Assembly (NCBI GenBank): GCA_020056155.1
Contig: JAGVII010000099.1
Location: 1 to 6,665 of the forward strand
Reading direction: 5' to 3'
DNA: 6,665 nucleotides
Source of the DNA: Afipia sp.
GTDB taxonomy: Bacteria > Pseudomonadota > Alphaproteobacteria > Rhizobiales > Xanthobacteraceae
Part shown: one piece after another, positions 1-5,775 of the stretch
How positions within the stretch are numbered: position 1 is the stretch's first letter
How the letters are laid out: each line of letters opens with the position of its first letter
The notes under the pieces: generated by a model
The model's database searches: none
The model's input: only the letters and a program-made list of their open reading frames with translations
Told to the model about the DNA's origin: nothing
Program-made: the position numbers and the translations under genes

Positions 1-405
1 CGTCAGCTTGATGCCCTGCGGTGGCACCAGATCGAGATGCGGATTGTGCAGCGGCGGCAGCGCGCGATGCACGGCGTCGAGCACGCTCTCATATTGCTGC
101 GGTCCGGTGATCGAGAGCACATTGGGATACGCCTTCTCGATCTGCTCGGGCTCCGCGCCCATGCAGCCGGTGACGATGACCTTGCCGTTCTCGGCCATGG
201 CCTCGCCGATGGCGCCGAGCGACTCCTGCTTGGCGCTGTCGAGGAAGCCGCAGGTGTTCACGATCACCAGATCCGCGCCGTCATGCTTGCGCGCCAGCTC
301 ATAACCCTCGGCGCGCAGGCGCGTGATGATCCGCTCGGAATCCACCAGCGCCTTGGGGCAGCCCAGCGACACAAAACTGACTTTTGGGGCGACGCCCTGT
401 TCCAT
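1..405 (-). CDS. rimO: Ribosomal protein S12 methylthiotransferase RimO (N-terminal part, cut by window edge)
   Basis: RimO is a cytoplasmic radical-SAM iron-sulphur enzyme that adds a methylthio group to a conserved aspartate of ribosomal protein S12. The 135 codons visible are the UPF0004/MTTase N-terminal domain. Three cysteines that bind the auxiliary [4Fe-4S] cluster are present: C16 in [13 protein letters not shown]52 in VNTCGF and C81 in VTGCM. The SLGCPK...LVDSE form separates RimO from the related tRNA enzyme MiaB. The usual asparagine after CPK is alanine here. The radical-SAM CxxxCxxC motif and TRAM domain would lie beyond base 1. The ATG at 405-403 is chosen because the conserved domain begins within ten residues of it; an in-frame stop lies upstream at 438-436. 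The Shine-Dalgarno is weak. The gene is divergent from nasT and has no functional link to the nitrate genes. Confidence 0.93.
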   Translation of the reverse strand, partial: MEQGVAPKVSFVSLGCPKALVDSERIITRLRAEGYELARKHDGADLVIVNTCGFLDSAKQESLGAIGEAMAENGKVIVTGCMGAEPEQIEKAYPNVLSITGPQQYESVLDAVHRALPPLHNPHLDLVPPQGIKLT

Positions 406-519
406 ACGACCACACCTATCGGGAGAACGCAGGAGCTATCCCCGATTACCTACAATTACAAGGCTTTAAGCGCGGCTCCGGTGCATGCTAAGGATGTTTT
501 GCCGGAATGTGGGTACTGA

Positions 520-1110
520 ATGGCTGCGGATTCGTCGTTCAAGATAGTTATCGTCGACGAAAGCCCGATCAGAGCTGCAATCCTCAAGGAGGGGCTGCGC
601 GACGCGGGTTTTACGAGCGTCGAGCATATTCCGGAGATGCACAATCTCCTGGCGCGGATCTATGCGCTCGATCCCGACGTTATTCTGATCGACCTCGAAA
701 ACCCCAGCCGCGACATCCTGGAACAGATGTTCCAGGTCAGCCGCGCCGTGCGCCGGCCGATCGCGATGTTCGTGGACCAGAGCGACGCAGCATCGATCCA
801 GCAGTCGGTCGAGGCAGGTGTGTCGGCCTACATCGTCGATGGCCTCAAGAAAGAGCGGATCAAGCCGATCCTCGACCTGTGCATTTCGCGCTTCAACGCC
901 TTCTCCAAGCTGCAGGACGAACTGGACCGCACCAAGTCGGCCCTTGAGGACCGCAAGATTCTCGATCGCGCCAAGGGCGTGCTGATGAAGCTGAAGGGCC
1001 TTTCGGAGGAGGAGGCCTACGTGCTGATCCGCTCGACCGCCATGCGCGAGAAAAAGAAGATCGGCGAAATCGCCCAATCGATCATCACGGCGGCGGAGAT
1101 GTTGAAATGA
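520..1110 (+). CDS. nasT: NasT-type nitrate-responsive transcription antiterminator (receiver + ANTAR domain)
   Basis: This 196-residue RNA-binding response regulator lets RNA polymerase read through leader terminators of nitrate-assimilation operons. Residues about 7-120 form a receiver domain, with an acidic pair D13-E14 and phospho-acceptor-type D58 in VILIDLENP. A helical linker (about 121-140) leads to the ANTAR domain (about 140-195), with the typical RAKGVLM (150-156), LSEEEAY (161-167) and EIAQSII (183-189) blocks. The receiver lacks two usual switch residues. Valine (V85) ends beta-4 where Thr or Ser is expected, and there is no Lys at the end of beta-5 (IVDGL, 105-109). This fits control by binding NasS rather than by phosphorylation. 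The stop overlaps the nasS start (ATGA at 1107-1110), which suggests coupled translation and matched amounts of the partners. Its likely target is the leader at 2482-2561. The Shine-Dalgarno is poor (GGAATG at 505-510 at best). Confidence 0.93.
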   Translation: MAADSSFKIVIVDESPIRAAILKEGLRDAGFTSVEHIPEMHNLLARIYALDPDVILIDLENPSRDILEQMFQVSRAVRRPIAMFVDQSDAASIQQSVEAGVSAYIVDGLKKERIKPILDLCISRFNAFSKLQDELDRTKSALEDRKILDRAKGVLMKLKGLSEEEAYVLIRSTAMREKKKIGEIAQSIITAAEMLK

Positions 1111-2282
1111 CCGGTACACCGCTCACGATCGGTTTTATCCCGCTGGTCGACGCCGCAGCGCTGATTGTCGCCGTGGACAAGGGCTTCACGGCCGCCGAGA
1201 ACCTCGATGTGACACTGGTGCGCGAGGTGTCTTGGTCGAACGTCCGCGACAAGCTCAATATCGGCCTGTTCGACGCCGCGCATCTGCTGGCGCCGGTCGC
1301 GATCGCATCCACGCTCGGCCTGTCGCAGGTCAAGGTGCCGATCGTTGCGCCCTTCAATCTCGGCCTGAACGGGAACGCGATCACCGTATCGCCCGCGCTG
1401 CACGCGGCGATCATGGGCGAGGCCGATGGCGATCCGCTTGATCCGATGGTGACCGCGAAGGCGCTGGCGCGGGTGGTCGCGGCCCGCCGCAAGGCCGGAG
1501 GCGAACCGCTGACCTTCGGCATGACGTTCCCGTTCTCGACCCATAACTATCAGCTCCGGTTCTGGATGGCCGCCGGCGGTGTCGATCCGGATGAGGACGT
1601 CCGGCTGGTGGTGCTGCCGCCGCCTTACATGGTGGACAGCCTTGCCAGCGGCCACGTCGATGCCTTCTGCGTCGGCGCGCCCTGGAACTCCGTCGCAGTC
1701 GATCTGGGCGTCGGGCATATCCTGCATTTCGTCTCGGACATTCTGGAACGTGCGGCGGAAAAGGTGCTGGCGGTTCGCGAGCCGTGGGCACTGGAGAATC
1801 CGGACGTTCTCGCAAGACTCACGCGCGCGCATGGAAAGGCCGCCGATTTCATCGAGAACCCCGACAACCGGGCCGAAGTGGCGGGTATCCTCGGAATGCC
1901 CGACCGGATCGATGTCGATCCGGAAGTGCTCCGGCGCACGCTCGACGGCCGCCTGAAAATCTCCCCGGACGGGACGTTCCGCGAAAGCGGCCGATACCTG
2001 CTGGTCGGACGCGAGGGGGCGGCTCGGCCCGATCCCGTGCAGGCGGCCTGGCTTTACGGCCAGATGGTCCGTTGGGGGCAGGCGGCTTATTCGCCGGAGG
2101 CTCTGGAGCGGGCGCAGCAGGTGTTCCGGCCTGATCTTTATGACGCGGCGCTCGGAGCGTCAGGAAGACCTTCGCATGGCGTGAAGGACGGCGTGGGAGC
2201 CTTCGATGGCGCTCCGTTTGACGCCAACGACATCCCGGCGCACCTCGCGTCGGTGACCATCAAGCGACCGTCTCCGAAATAG
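1107..2282 (+). CDS. nasS: NasS-type cytoplasmic nitrate/nitrite sensor (NrtA/CmpA-like, no signal peptide)
   Basis: This 391-residue protein has the fold of periplasmic nitrate-binding proteins but begins directly with the first beta-strand (TPLTIGFIPLVDAAALIVA), with no signal peptide, so it should stay in the cytoplasm. In the described NasS-NasT pairs, NasS binds and inhibits NasT until nitrate or nitrite binds. It is clearly a paralogue of NrtA downstream. Shared blocks are SWSNVRDKL (42-50) against SWGTTRDNL, FGMTFPFSTHNYQLRFWMAAGG (137-158) against the NrtA TFPGGTHDLWIRYWLAAGG, and VDAFCVGAPWN against MDAFCVCEPWN. Trp43 and His146 match NrtA Trp95 and His194 and are plausible ligand contacts by analogy with NrtA structures. 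The C-terminus (ASVTIKRPSPK) also resembles the end of NrtA (KSLAIKRVEV). The 4-base overlap with nasT supports co-translation. An alternative reading is an ABC binding protein, but the absent export signal and the nasT partner argue against it. Confidence 0.9.
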   Translation: MTGTPLTIGFIPLVDAAALIVAVDKGFTAAENLDVTLVREVSWSNVRDKLNIGLFDAAHLLAPVAIASTLGLSQVKVPIVAPFNLGLNGNAITVSPALHAAIMGEADGDPLDPMVTAKALARVVAARRKAGGEPLTFGMTFPFSTHNYQLRFWMAAGGVDPDEDVRLVVLPPPYMVDSLASGHVDAFCVGAPWNSVAVDLGVGHILHFVSDILERAAEKVLAVREPWALENPDVLARLTRAHGKAADFIENPDNRAEVAGILGMPDRIDVDPEVLRRTLDGRLKISPDGTFRESGRYLLVGREGAARPDPVQAAWLYGQMVRWGQAAYSPEALERAQQVFRPDLYDAALGASGRPSHGVKDGVGAFDGAPFDANDIPAHLASVTIKRPSPK

Positions 2283-2408
2283 CGAATTCCGGTTCAATCC
2301 GCCCCTGCCTACTTATTATGCATCGCGCAAAGAGTGGGCATTTGCCGTTTGCAAAGGCCGGGGCGCGGGCCTCGGCACACGAACGCATTTCCGTAAATAA
2401 CTGAAATT

Positions 2409-2430
2409 GCTGCGTTTGGTGCAGCGCACC
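2409..2430 (+). promoter_or_regulatory. Overlapping dyads next to the promoter, containing an NtrC-type half-site
   Basis: Two inverted repeats share bases: GCTGC-N7-GCAGC (2409-2425) and GGTGC-AGC-GCACC (2418-2430). The segment TGGTGCA (2417-2423) is an exact match to one half of the NtrC consensus TGCACC-N5-GGTGCA. The left half (TGCTGC, 2408-2413) is poor and one base too close. The site ends four bases before the sigma-54 element, nearer than a normal enhancer. It could be an auxiliary NtrC site or an operator for another factor. Evidence is by eye only. Confidence 0.3.
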
Positions 2431-2434
2431 CGGC

Positions 2435-2450
2435 TGGCACGATCCTTGAA
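2435..2450 (+). promoter_or_regulatory. Sigma-54 (RpoN) -24/-12 promoter of the nrtA operon
   Basis: TGGCACG (2435-2441), four bases, then TTGAA (2446-2450) matches the sigma-54 consensus TGGCACG-N4-TTGCW in sequence and exact spacing. The one deviation is A instead of C in the -12 GC. By convention the start would fall near 2461, about 20 bases before the first ANTAR hairpin, which is a sensible layout. Sigma-54 promoters need an activator; NtrC is expected for nitrogen assimilation. No credible sigma-70 promoter is visible at the same place. Confidence 0.65.
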
Positions 2451-2481
2451 TATGTAATTGCAGGCCGAGACTAAGGCCAGC

Positions 2482-2516
2482 GGGTCCATCGATGGCCCAA
2501 ACAGCAAAGCCGCTGT
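2482..2516 (+). promoter_or_regulatory. ANTAR-type two-hairpin antiterminator RNA (NasT target)
   Basis: Two adjacent hairpins each have a six-base loop with A at position 1 and G at position 4, the mark of RNAs bound by ANTAR proteins. Hairpin P1 is GGGTCC-[ATCGAT]-GGCCC (2482-2498), with T2485 bulged and loop A2488/G2491. Hairpin P2 is ACAGC-[AAAGCC]-GCTGT (2501-2516), with loop A2506/G2509. Two bases separate them. The P2 loop and the first bases of its 3' arm (2506-2513) are exactly the 5' arm of the terminator that follows, so P2 and the terminator cannot form together. NasT binding P1-P2 would hold the terminator open and allow transcription of nrtA onwards. The motif class is known from nasF and eut leaders; binding by this NasT is inferred from gene proximity. 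Confidence 0.85.
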
Positions 2517-2561
2517 CCCGACGAATGCGCATTCGCGTGTTCCGGGCGCGGCTTTTTGTTT
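2506..2561 (+). terminator. Leader intrinsic terminator (attenuator) before nrtA
   Basis: AAAGCCGC (2506-2513) pairs perfectly with GCGGCTTT (2548-2555), followed by a T-rich run (TTTTTGTTT, 2553-2561). Further up the stem CCCG (2517-2520) pairs with CGGG (2543-2546), and the top carries a 14-base palindrome CGAATGCGCATTCG (2522-2535) able to form its own small hairpin. The terminator lies about 90 bases upstream of the nrtA start and shares its 5' arm with antiterminator hairpin P2, so it acts as the off state of the switch. Confidence 0.87.
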
Positions 2562-2651
2562 GGGCGATGGGGATCTGACAGCAGGGCAACTGAAAACGGC
2601 GACTGACAACGGCAACAGGACAGCGACACCGTCGAAAGGACACCAGACACG

Positions 2652-3983
2652 ATGACCAAGACTACGAAAGAGGGCAAAGGGGCAATGACAATCAACCGCA
2701 AGATGAGCCGCCGAGCGTTGCTCAAGGCGGGCGCGGGAACAGCGGCCCTGCTGGCCGCCGCGCGATTGAATTTCCCCGGCGGCGCGTTCGCGCAGACCGC
2801 CGGACCGGAAGTGACCAAGGCAAAGCTGGGCTTCATCGCACTCACCGATGCATCGCCGCTGTTCGTTGCGAAGGAGAAGGGCATCTTTGCCAAGTACGGC
2901 ATGCCTGACGTGGAAGTTCTGAAACAGGCGTCGTGGGGGACGACGCGCGACAACCTGGTGCTCGGCTCCGAAGGCAATGGCATCGACGGCGCGCACATCC
3001 TGACGCCGATGCCCTACCTGATTTCGGCCGGCAAGGTGACGCAGAACAACGTGCCGACGCCGATGTACATTCTCGCGCGCCTGAACCTCAACGGTCAGTG
3101 CATTTCGGTCGGCAAGGAATACGCCGACCTGAAAGTCGGGCTCGATACCGCTCCGTTCAAGGTCGCGCTGGACAAGAAGAAGGCCTCGGGCAAATCCGTC
3201 AAGGCGGCGATGACGTTCCCCGGCGGCACGCACGACCTGTGGATTCGCTACTGGCTCGCCGCAGGCGGCATCGATCCCGACAAGGACATTGAAACCATCG
3301 TCGTTCCGCCCGCGCAGATGGTTGCGAACATGAAGGTCGGCACCATGGACGCGTTCTGCGTCTGTGAGCCGTGGAACCTTCAGCTCATCCACCAGAACAT
3401 CGGCTACACGGCGCTCACCACGGGCGAACTCTGGGACAAGCATCCCGAGAAGTCGTTCGGCATGCGCGCCGCTTACGTCGACAAGTACCCGAAGGCCGCC
3501 AAAGCGCTGCTGATGGCGGTGATGGAAGCCCAGCAGTGGTGCGAGAAGATGGAGAACCGCGAAGAAACCGCGGCGATCTGCGCCAAGCGCCAGTGGATCA
3601 ACGTTCCGGTCGAAGACGTGACAGATCGCATGAAGGGCAAGTTCGACTACGGCACGGGCCGTGTGGTCGAGAACAGCCCGCAGCAGATGCGCTTCTGGAA
3701 GGACCATGCCTCGTACCCGTTCCAGAGCCACGACCTCTGGTTCATCACCGAGGACATTCGCTGGGGCAAGTTCGAAGCCGGCTACGACGCGAAGTCGCTG
3801 ATCGGCAAGGTCAACCGCGAAGACCTCTGGAAGGATGCAGCGAAGGATCTCGGCGTCGCGGCAGCGGACATTCCCGCATCGAAGTCGCGCGGCAAGGAAA
3901 CCTTCTTCGACGGCAAGGTCTTCGATCCGGAGAACCCGGCTGCGTACCTCAAGTCCTTGGCCATCAAGCGTGTTGAAGTGTGA
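2652..3983 (+). CDS. nrtA: Nitrate ABC transporter substrate-binding protein NrtA, Tat-exported
   Basis: This 443-residue protein captures nitrate (possibly nitrite) in the periplasm and delivers it to the NrtB permease. It starts with a twin-arginine signal: SRRALLK (19-25), a hydrophobic Ala/Leu stretch (26-37) and a likely cleavage after AFA (45-47). The mature domain shows the NrtA/CmpA family blocks: LGFIALTDASPLFVAKEKG, SWGTTRDNL (94-102), TFPGGTHDLWIRYWLAAGG and MDAFCVCEPWN. Trp95 and His194 are plausible nitrate contacts by family analogy. The start at 2652 has AAAGGA 11 bases upstream. Two later in-frame ATGs (2685 and 2703, Met12 and Met18) would keep the Tat motif; 2685 also has AAAGAGGG upstream, so the true start is uncertain. 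It is the first gene after the NasT-type leader. Nitrate is favoured over cyanate or bicarbonate because of the nasTS neighbours. Confidence 0.93.
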   Translation: MTKTTKEGKGAMTINRKMSRRALLKAGAGTAALLAAARLNFPGGAFAQTAGPEVTKAKLGFIALTDASPLFVAKEKGIFAKYGMPDVEVLKQASWGTTRDNLVLGSEGNGIDGAHILTPMPYLISAGKVTQNNVPTPMYILARLNLNGQCISVGKEYADLKVGLDTAPFKVALDKKKASGKSVKAAMTFPGGTHDLWIRYWLAAGGIDPDKDIETIVVPPAQMVANMKVGTMDAFCVCEPWNLQLIHQNIGYTALTTGELWDKHPEKSFGMRAAYVDKYPKAAKALLMAVMEAQQWCEKMENREETAAICAKRQWINVPVEDVTDRMKGKFDYGTGRVVENSPQQMRFWKDHASYPFQSHDLWFITEDIRWGKFEAGYDAKSLIGKVNREDLWKDAAKDLGVAAADIPASKSRGKETFFDGKVFDPENPAAYLKSLAIKRVEV

Positions 3984-3991
3984 TGACAAAC

Positions 3992-4015
3992 GGACCGCCC
4001 GCATGCGGGCGGTCC
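3992..4015 (+). repeat. Perfect 24-base palindrome (intercistronic hairpin) between nrtA and nrtB
   Basis: Ten GC-rich base pairs (GGACCGCCCG, 3992-4001, with CGGGCGGTCC, 4006-4015) close a CATG loop; as DNA the whole 24 bases are a perfect palindrome. No T-run follows (next bases are CCCAC), so it is unlikely to be an efficient intrinsic terminator. It begins 8 bases after the nrtA stop. It may protect the nrtA message end from 3' exonucleases or partly attenuate, giving more binding protein than permease, as is common in ABC importer operons. Confidence 0.8.
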
Positions 4016-4040
4016 CCCACGATCTTGGAGAAAACACGTT

Positions 4041-4943
4041 ATGAATATGCCAGCGATCAAGTCTGAAATTGCCAGCGCGGTTTCTCCGGTTGTGACCGGA
4101 CCTGCGCCAATTCACACCATTGCGATCAAGCGCCCGCCGAGAGCAGGCGAATTCCTGAAGTTCATCCGCTCGTCATCGGCGCAGGTCGTTCCGCCGCTGA
4201 TCGTCATCACGCTGCTTCTGGTGATCTGGGAACTTCTCTGCCGGAAGGCAGGCGCAACGCTGCCACCGCCGTCGCGGGTGCTCAAGGATACATGGGAACT
4301 GATTGTCGATCCGTTCTACGATCGCGGCGGCATCGACAAGGGATTGTTCTGGCATCTTTCGGCAAGCCTGAAGCGCGTGGCGTTCGGCTATTCGCTGGCG
4401 GCTATCGCCGGCATCGCGCTGGGCACGCTGGTCGGCCAGTCGATCTGGGCGATGCGCGGCCTTGACCCGATCTTCCAGGTGCTGCGGACCATTCCGCCGC
4501 TTGCATGGCTTCCTCTTTCGCTCGCGGCCTTCCGCGACGGTGAGCCATCGGCGATTTTCGTGATCTTCATCACTTCGATCTGGCCGATCATCATCAATAC
4601 CGCGGTCGGCATTCGCAACATTCCGCAGGACTACCGCAACGTCGCGGCCGTGGTGCAGCTCAACCCGATCGAATTCTTCTGGAAGATCATGATCCCGGCG
4701 GCGGCGCCTTACATCTTCACGGGCCTGCGTATCGGCATCGGTCTGTCGTGGCTCGCGATTGTCGCGGCAGAAATGCTGATCGGCGGCGTCGGCATCGGCT
4801 TCTTCATCTGGGATGCGTGGAATTCATCGCACATCAGCGAAATCATTCTCGCGCTGTTCTACGTCGGAATCATCGGCTTCGTACTCGACCGCATGATCGC
4901 AATCGCCGGACACTTTGCCACCCGCGGCACACAGACCAACTGA
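4041..4943 (+). CDS. nrtB: Nitrate ABC transporter permease NrtB
   Basis: This 300-residue inner-membrane protein is the channel subunit of the nitrate importer and probably works as a homodimer. A 48-residue hydrophilic N-terminus precedes the first membrane segment (about 50-67). Further hydrophobic segments lie at about 113-133, 154-164, 171-191, 225-255 and 268-290. The binding-protein-dependent permease signature (EAA loop, which docks on the ATPase) lies near 199-230, with VAAVVQLNPIEFFWKIMIPAA followed by PYIFTGLRIGIGLSW. The family hallmark RTIPPLAWLPLSL (149-161) is also present. Length is typical of the NtrB/SsuC/TauC-like permease family. GGAG (4027-4030) sits 10 bases before the ATG. 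It lies 57 bases after nrtA, with the palindrome between, and its TGA stop is part of the Shine-Dalgarno of the ATPase gene. Confidence 0.93.
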   Translation: MNMPAIKSEIASAVSPVVTGPAPIHTIAIKRPPRAGEFLKFIRSSSAQVVPPLIVITLLLVIWELLCRKAGATLPPPSRVLKDTWELIVDPFYDRGGIDKGLFWHLSASLKRVAFGYSLAAIAGIALGTLVGQSIWAMRGLDPIFQVLRTIPPLAWLPLSLAAFRDGEPSAIFVIFITSIWPIIINTAVGIRNIPQDYRNVAAVVQLNPIEFFWKIMIPAAAPYIFTGLRIGIGLSWLAIVAAEMLIGGVGIGFFIWDAWNSSHISEIILALFYVGIIGFVLDRMIAIAGHFATRGTQTN

Positions 4944-4954
4944 GGAGCATCATC

Positions 4955-5746
4955 ATGGCTTATCTCCAGATCGATCATCTCGACAAGGTATTCACCCGCG
5001 GATCCACCCAGAGCGAGGTTCTGAAAGACATCTGTCTCACCGTGGAGAAGGGCGATTACGTTTCGATCATCGGCCACTCCGGCTGCGGCAAGTCCACGCT
5101 GCTCAACATCGTGGCCGGGCTGACCAATGCCACGCAGGGCGGCGTGCTGCTGGAAAACCGCGAGGTGAATTCGCCGGGGCCGGATCGCGCCGTGGTGTTC
5201 CAGAACCACAGCCTGCTGCCGTGGCTGACGGTTTACGACAACGTGCGTCTCGGCGTCGACAAGGTGTTCAGCAAGACCAAGACCCGCGCCGAGCGCGACG
5301 AATGGGTGATGCACAACCTGAACCTCGTGCAGATGACCCACGCCAAGGACAAGCGTCCGTCGGAAATCTCCGGCGGCATGAAGCAGCGCGTCGGCATTGC
5401 CCGCGCGCTGGCGATGGAGCCCAAGGTTCTGCTGCTCGACGAGCCGTTCGGCGCGCTCGACGCGCTGACCCGCGCCCATCTCCAGGACTCGGTGATGGCA
5501 CTGCACCAGAAGCTCAACAACACGGTGATGATGATTACGCACGACGTCGATGAGGCCGTGCTGCTGTCGAACCGCATCGTGATGATGACCAACGGCCCGA
5601 GTGCGCGGATCGGCGAAGTCCTTGATGTGCCGCTGCCGCACCCGCGCAAGCGACTCGAACTGGCGTCCAACCCGGTCTACCTCAAGTGCCGCCAGCGCGT
5701 GCTCGAGTTCCTTTATGAGCGTCATCGGTTCGTCGAGGCAGCCTAA
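4955..5746 (+). CDS. nrtC: Nitrate ABC transporter ATP-binding protein (stand-alone, NrtD-type)
   Basis: This 263-residue ATPase powers nitrate import from the cytoplasmic face of NrtB. All ABC motifs are intact: Walker A GHSGCGKST (40-48), Q-loop Gln83 in VVFQNHSLLPW, signature SGGMK (139-143), Walker B VLLLDEP (158-164, D162/E163), D-loop ALD (167-169) and switch His196 in ITHD. It has no NrtA-like C-terminal domain as found on cyanobacterial NrtC, so structurally it is NrtD-like. The name nrtC follows the nrtABC usage for three-gene proteobacterial operons. The start at 4955 is chosen over upstream in-frame positions, which lie inside nrtB. It has a strong TGAGGAG (4941-4947) seven bases upstream and starts where family homology starts (MAYLQIDHLDKVF). 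Only 11 bases separate it from nrtB. Confidence 0.93.
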   Translation: MAYLQIDHLDKVFTRGSTQSEVLKDICLTVEKGDYVSIIGHSGCGKSTLLNIVAGLTNATQGGVLLENREVNSPGPDRAVVFQNHSLLPWLTVYDNVRLGVDKVFSKTKTRAERDEWVMHNLNLVQMTHAKDKRPSEISGGMKQRVGIARALAMEPKVLLLDEPFGALDALTRAHLQDSVMALHQKLNNTVMMITHDVDEAVLLSNRIVMMTNGPSARIGEVLDVPLPHPRKRLELASNPVYLKCRQRVLEFLYERHRFVEAA

Positions 5747-5775
5747 TCGGGACTGAAGCGAATGGAGCGGACACC

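Larger units (their letters stand above)
2283..2651 (+). other. Gene-free control region between nasS and nrtA
   Basis: This 369-base region holds no convincing gene. From left to right it contains: a stretch (2283-2400) with inverted repeats such as TTTGC-N5-GCAAA (2341-2355) and AGGCC-N8-GGCCT (2355-2372), of unknown role; two overlapping dyads just upstream of the promoter (2409-2430); a sigma-54-like promoter (2435-2450); a predicted leader RNA starting near 2461; paired hexaloop hairpins (2482-2516); an intrinsic terminator (2506-2561); and an unstructured-looking tail of about 75 bases ending in the nrtA Shine-Dalgarno AAAGGA (2635-2640). No clear T-tailed terminator was found for the nasTS transcript. 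Confidence 0.8.

Noticed and set aside
37..519. Plus-strand frames of 98 and 160 codons at the left end
   Set aside because: They are shadows of rimO, whose minus-strand protein has the conserved cysteines and family motifs.
2355..2372. AGGCC-N8-GGCCT hairpin as a terminator for nasTS
   Set aside because: The stem is only 5 bp with an 8-base loop and no T-run; read-through or Rho-dependent ending is equally possible.
2411..2460. A sigma-70 promoter in the A/T-rich stretch after the -12 element (TATGTA, 2451-2456)
   Set aside because: No -35 hexamer lies at 16-18 bases; the nearest TTG-like hexamer (2416-2421) is about 29 bases away. The sigma-54 element fits far better.
2458..2655. A 65-codon plus-strand frame across the leader, a possible leader peptide
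   Set aside because: It has no Shine-Dalgarno, starts around the predicted transcription start and passes through the terminator hairpin. The RNA structures explain the sequence better.
2316..4115. A 599-codon open frame on the minus strand opposite nrtA
   Set aside because: It is an antisense shadow of high-GC coding sequence. It runs through the promoter, leader and terminator region and has no recognisable domain, while nrtA on the plus strand is unmistakable.
4110..4140. The IAIKRPP stretch near the NrtB N-terminus resembles the NrtA and NasS C-termini (AIKR, TIKRP), suggesting a duplicated segment
   Set aside because: Only about five residues are shared, with little matching DNA around them. 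Chance or convergent basic motifs are as likely.
4748..4954. Upstream in-frame extension of the ATPase gene to 4748
   Set aside because: It lies entirely inside nrtB in another frame. The ATG at 4955 has a strong Shine-Dalgarno and begins where family homology begins.
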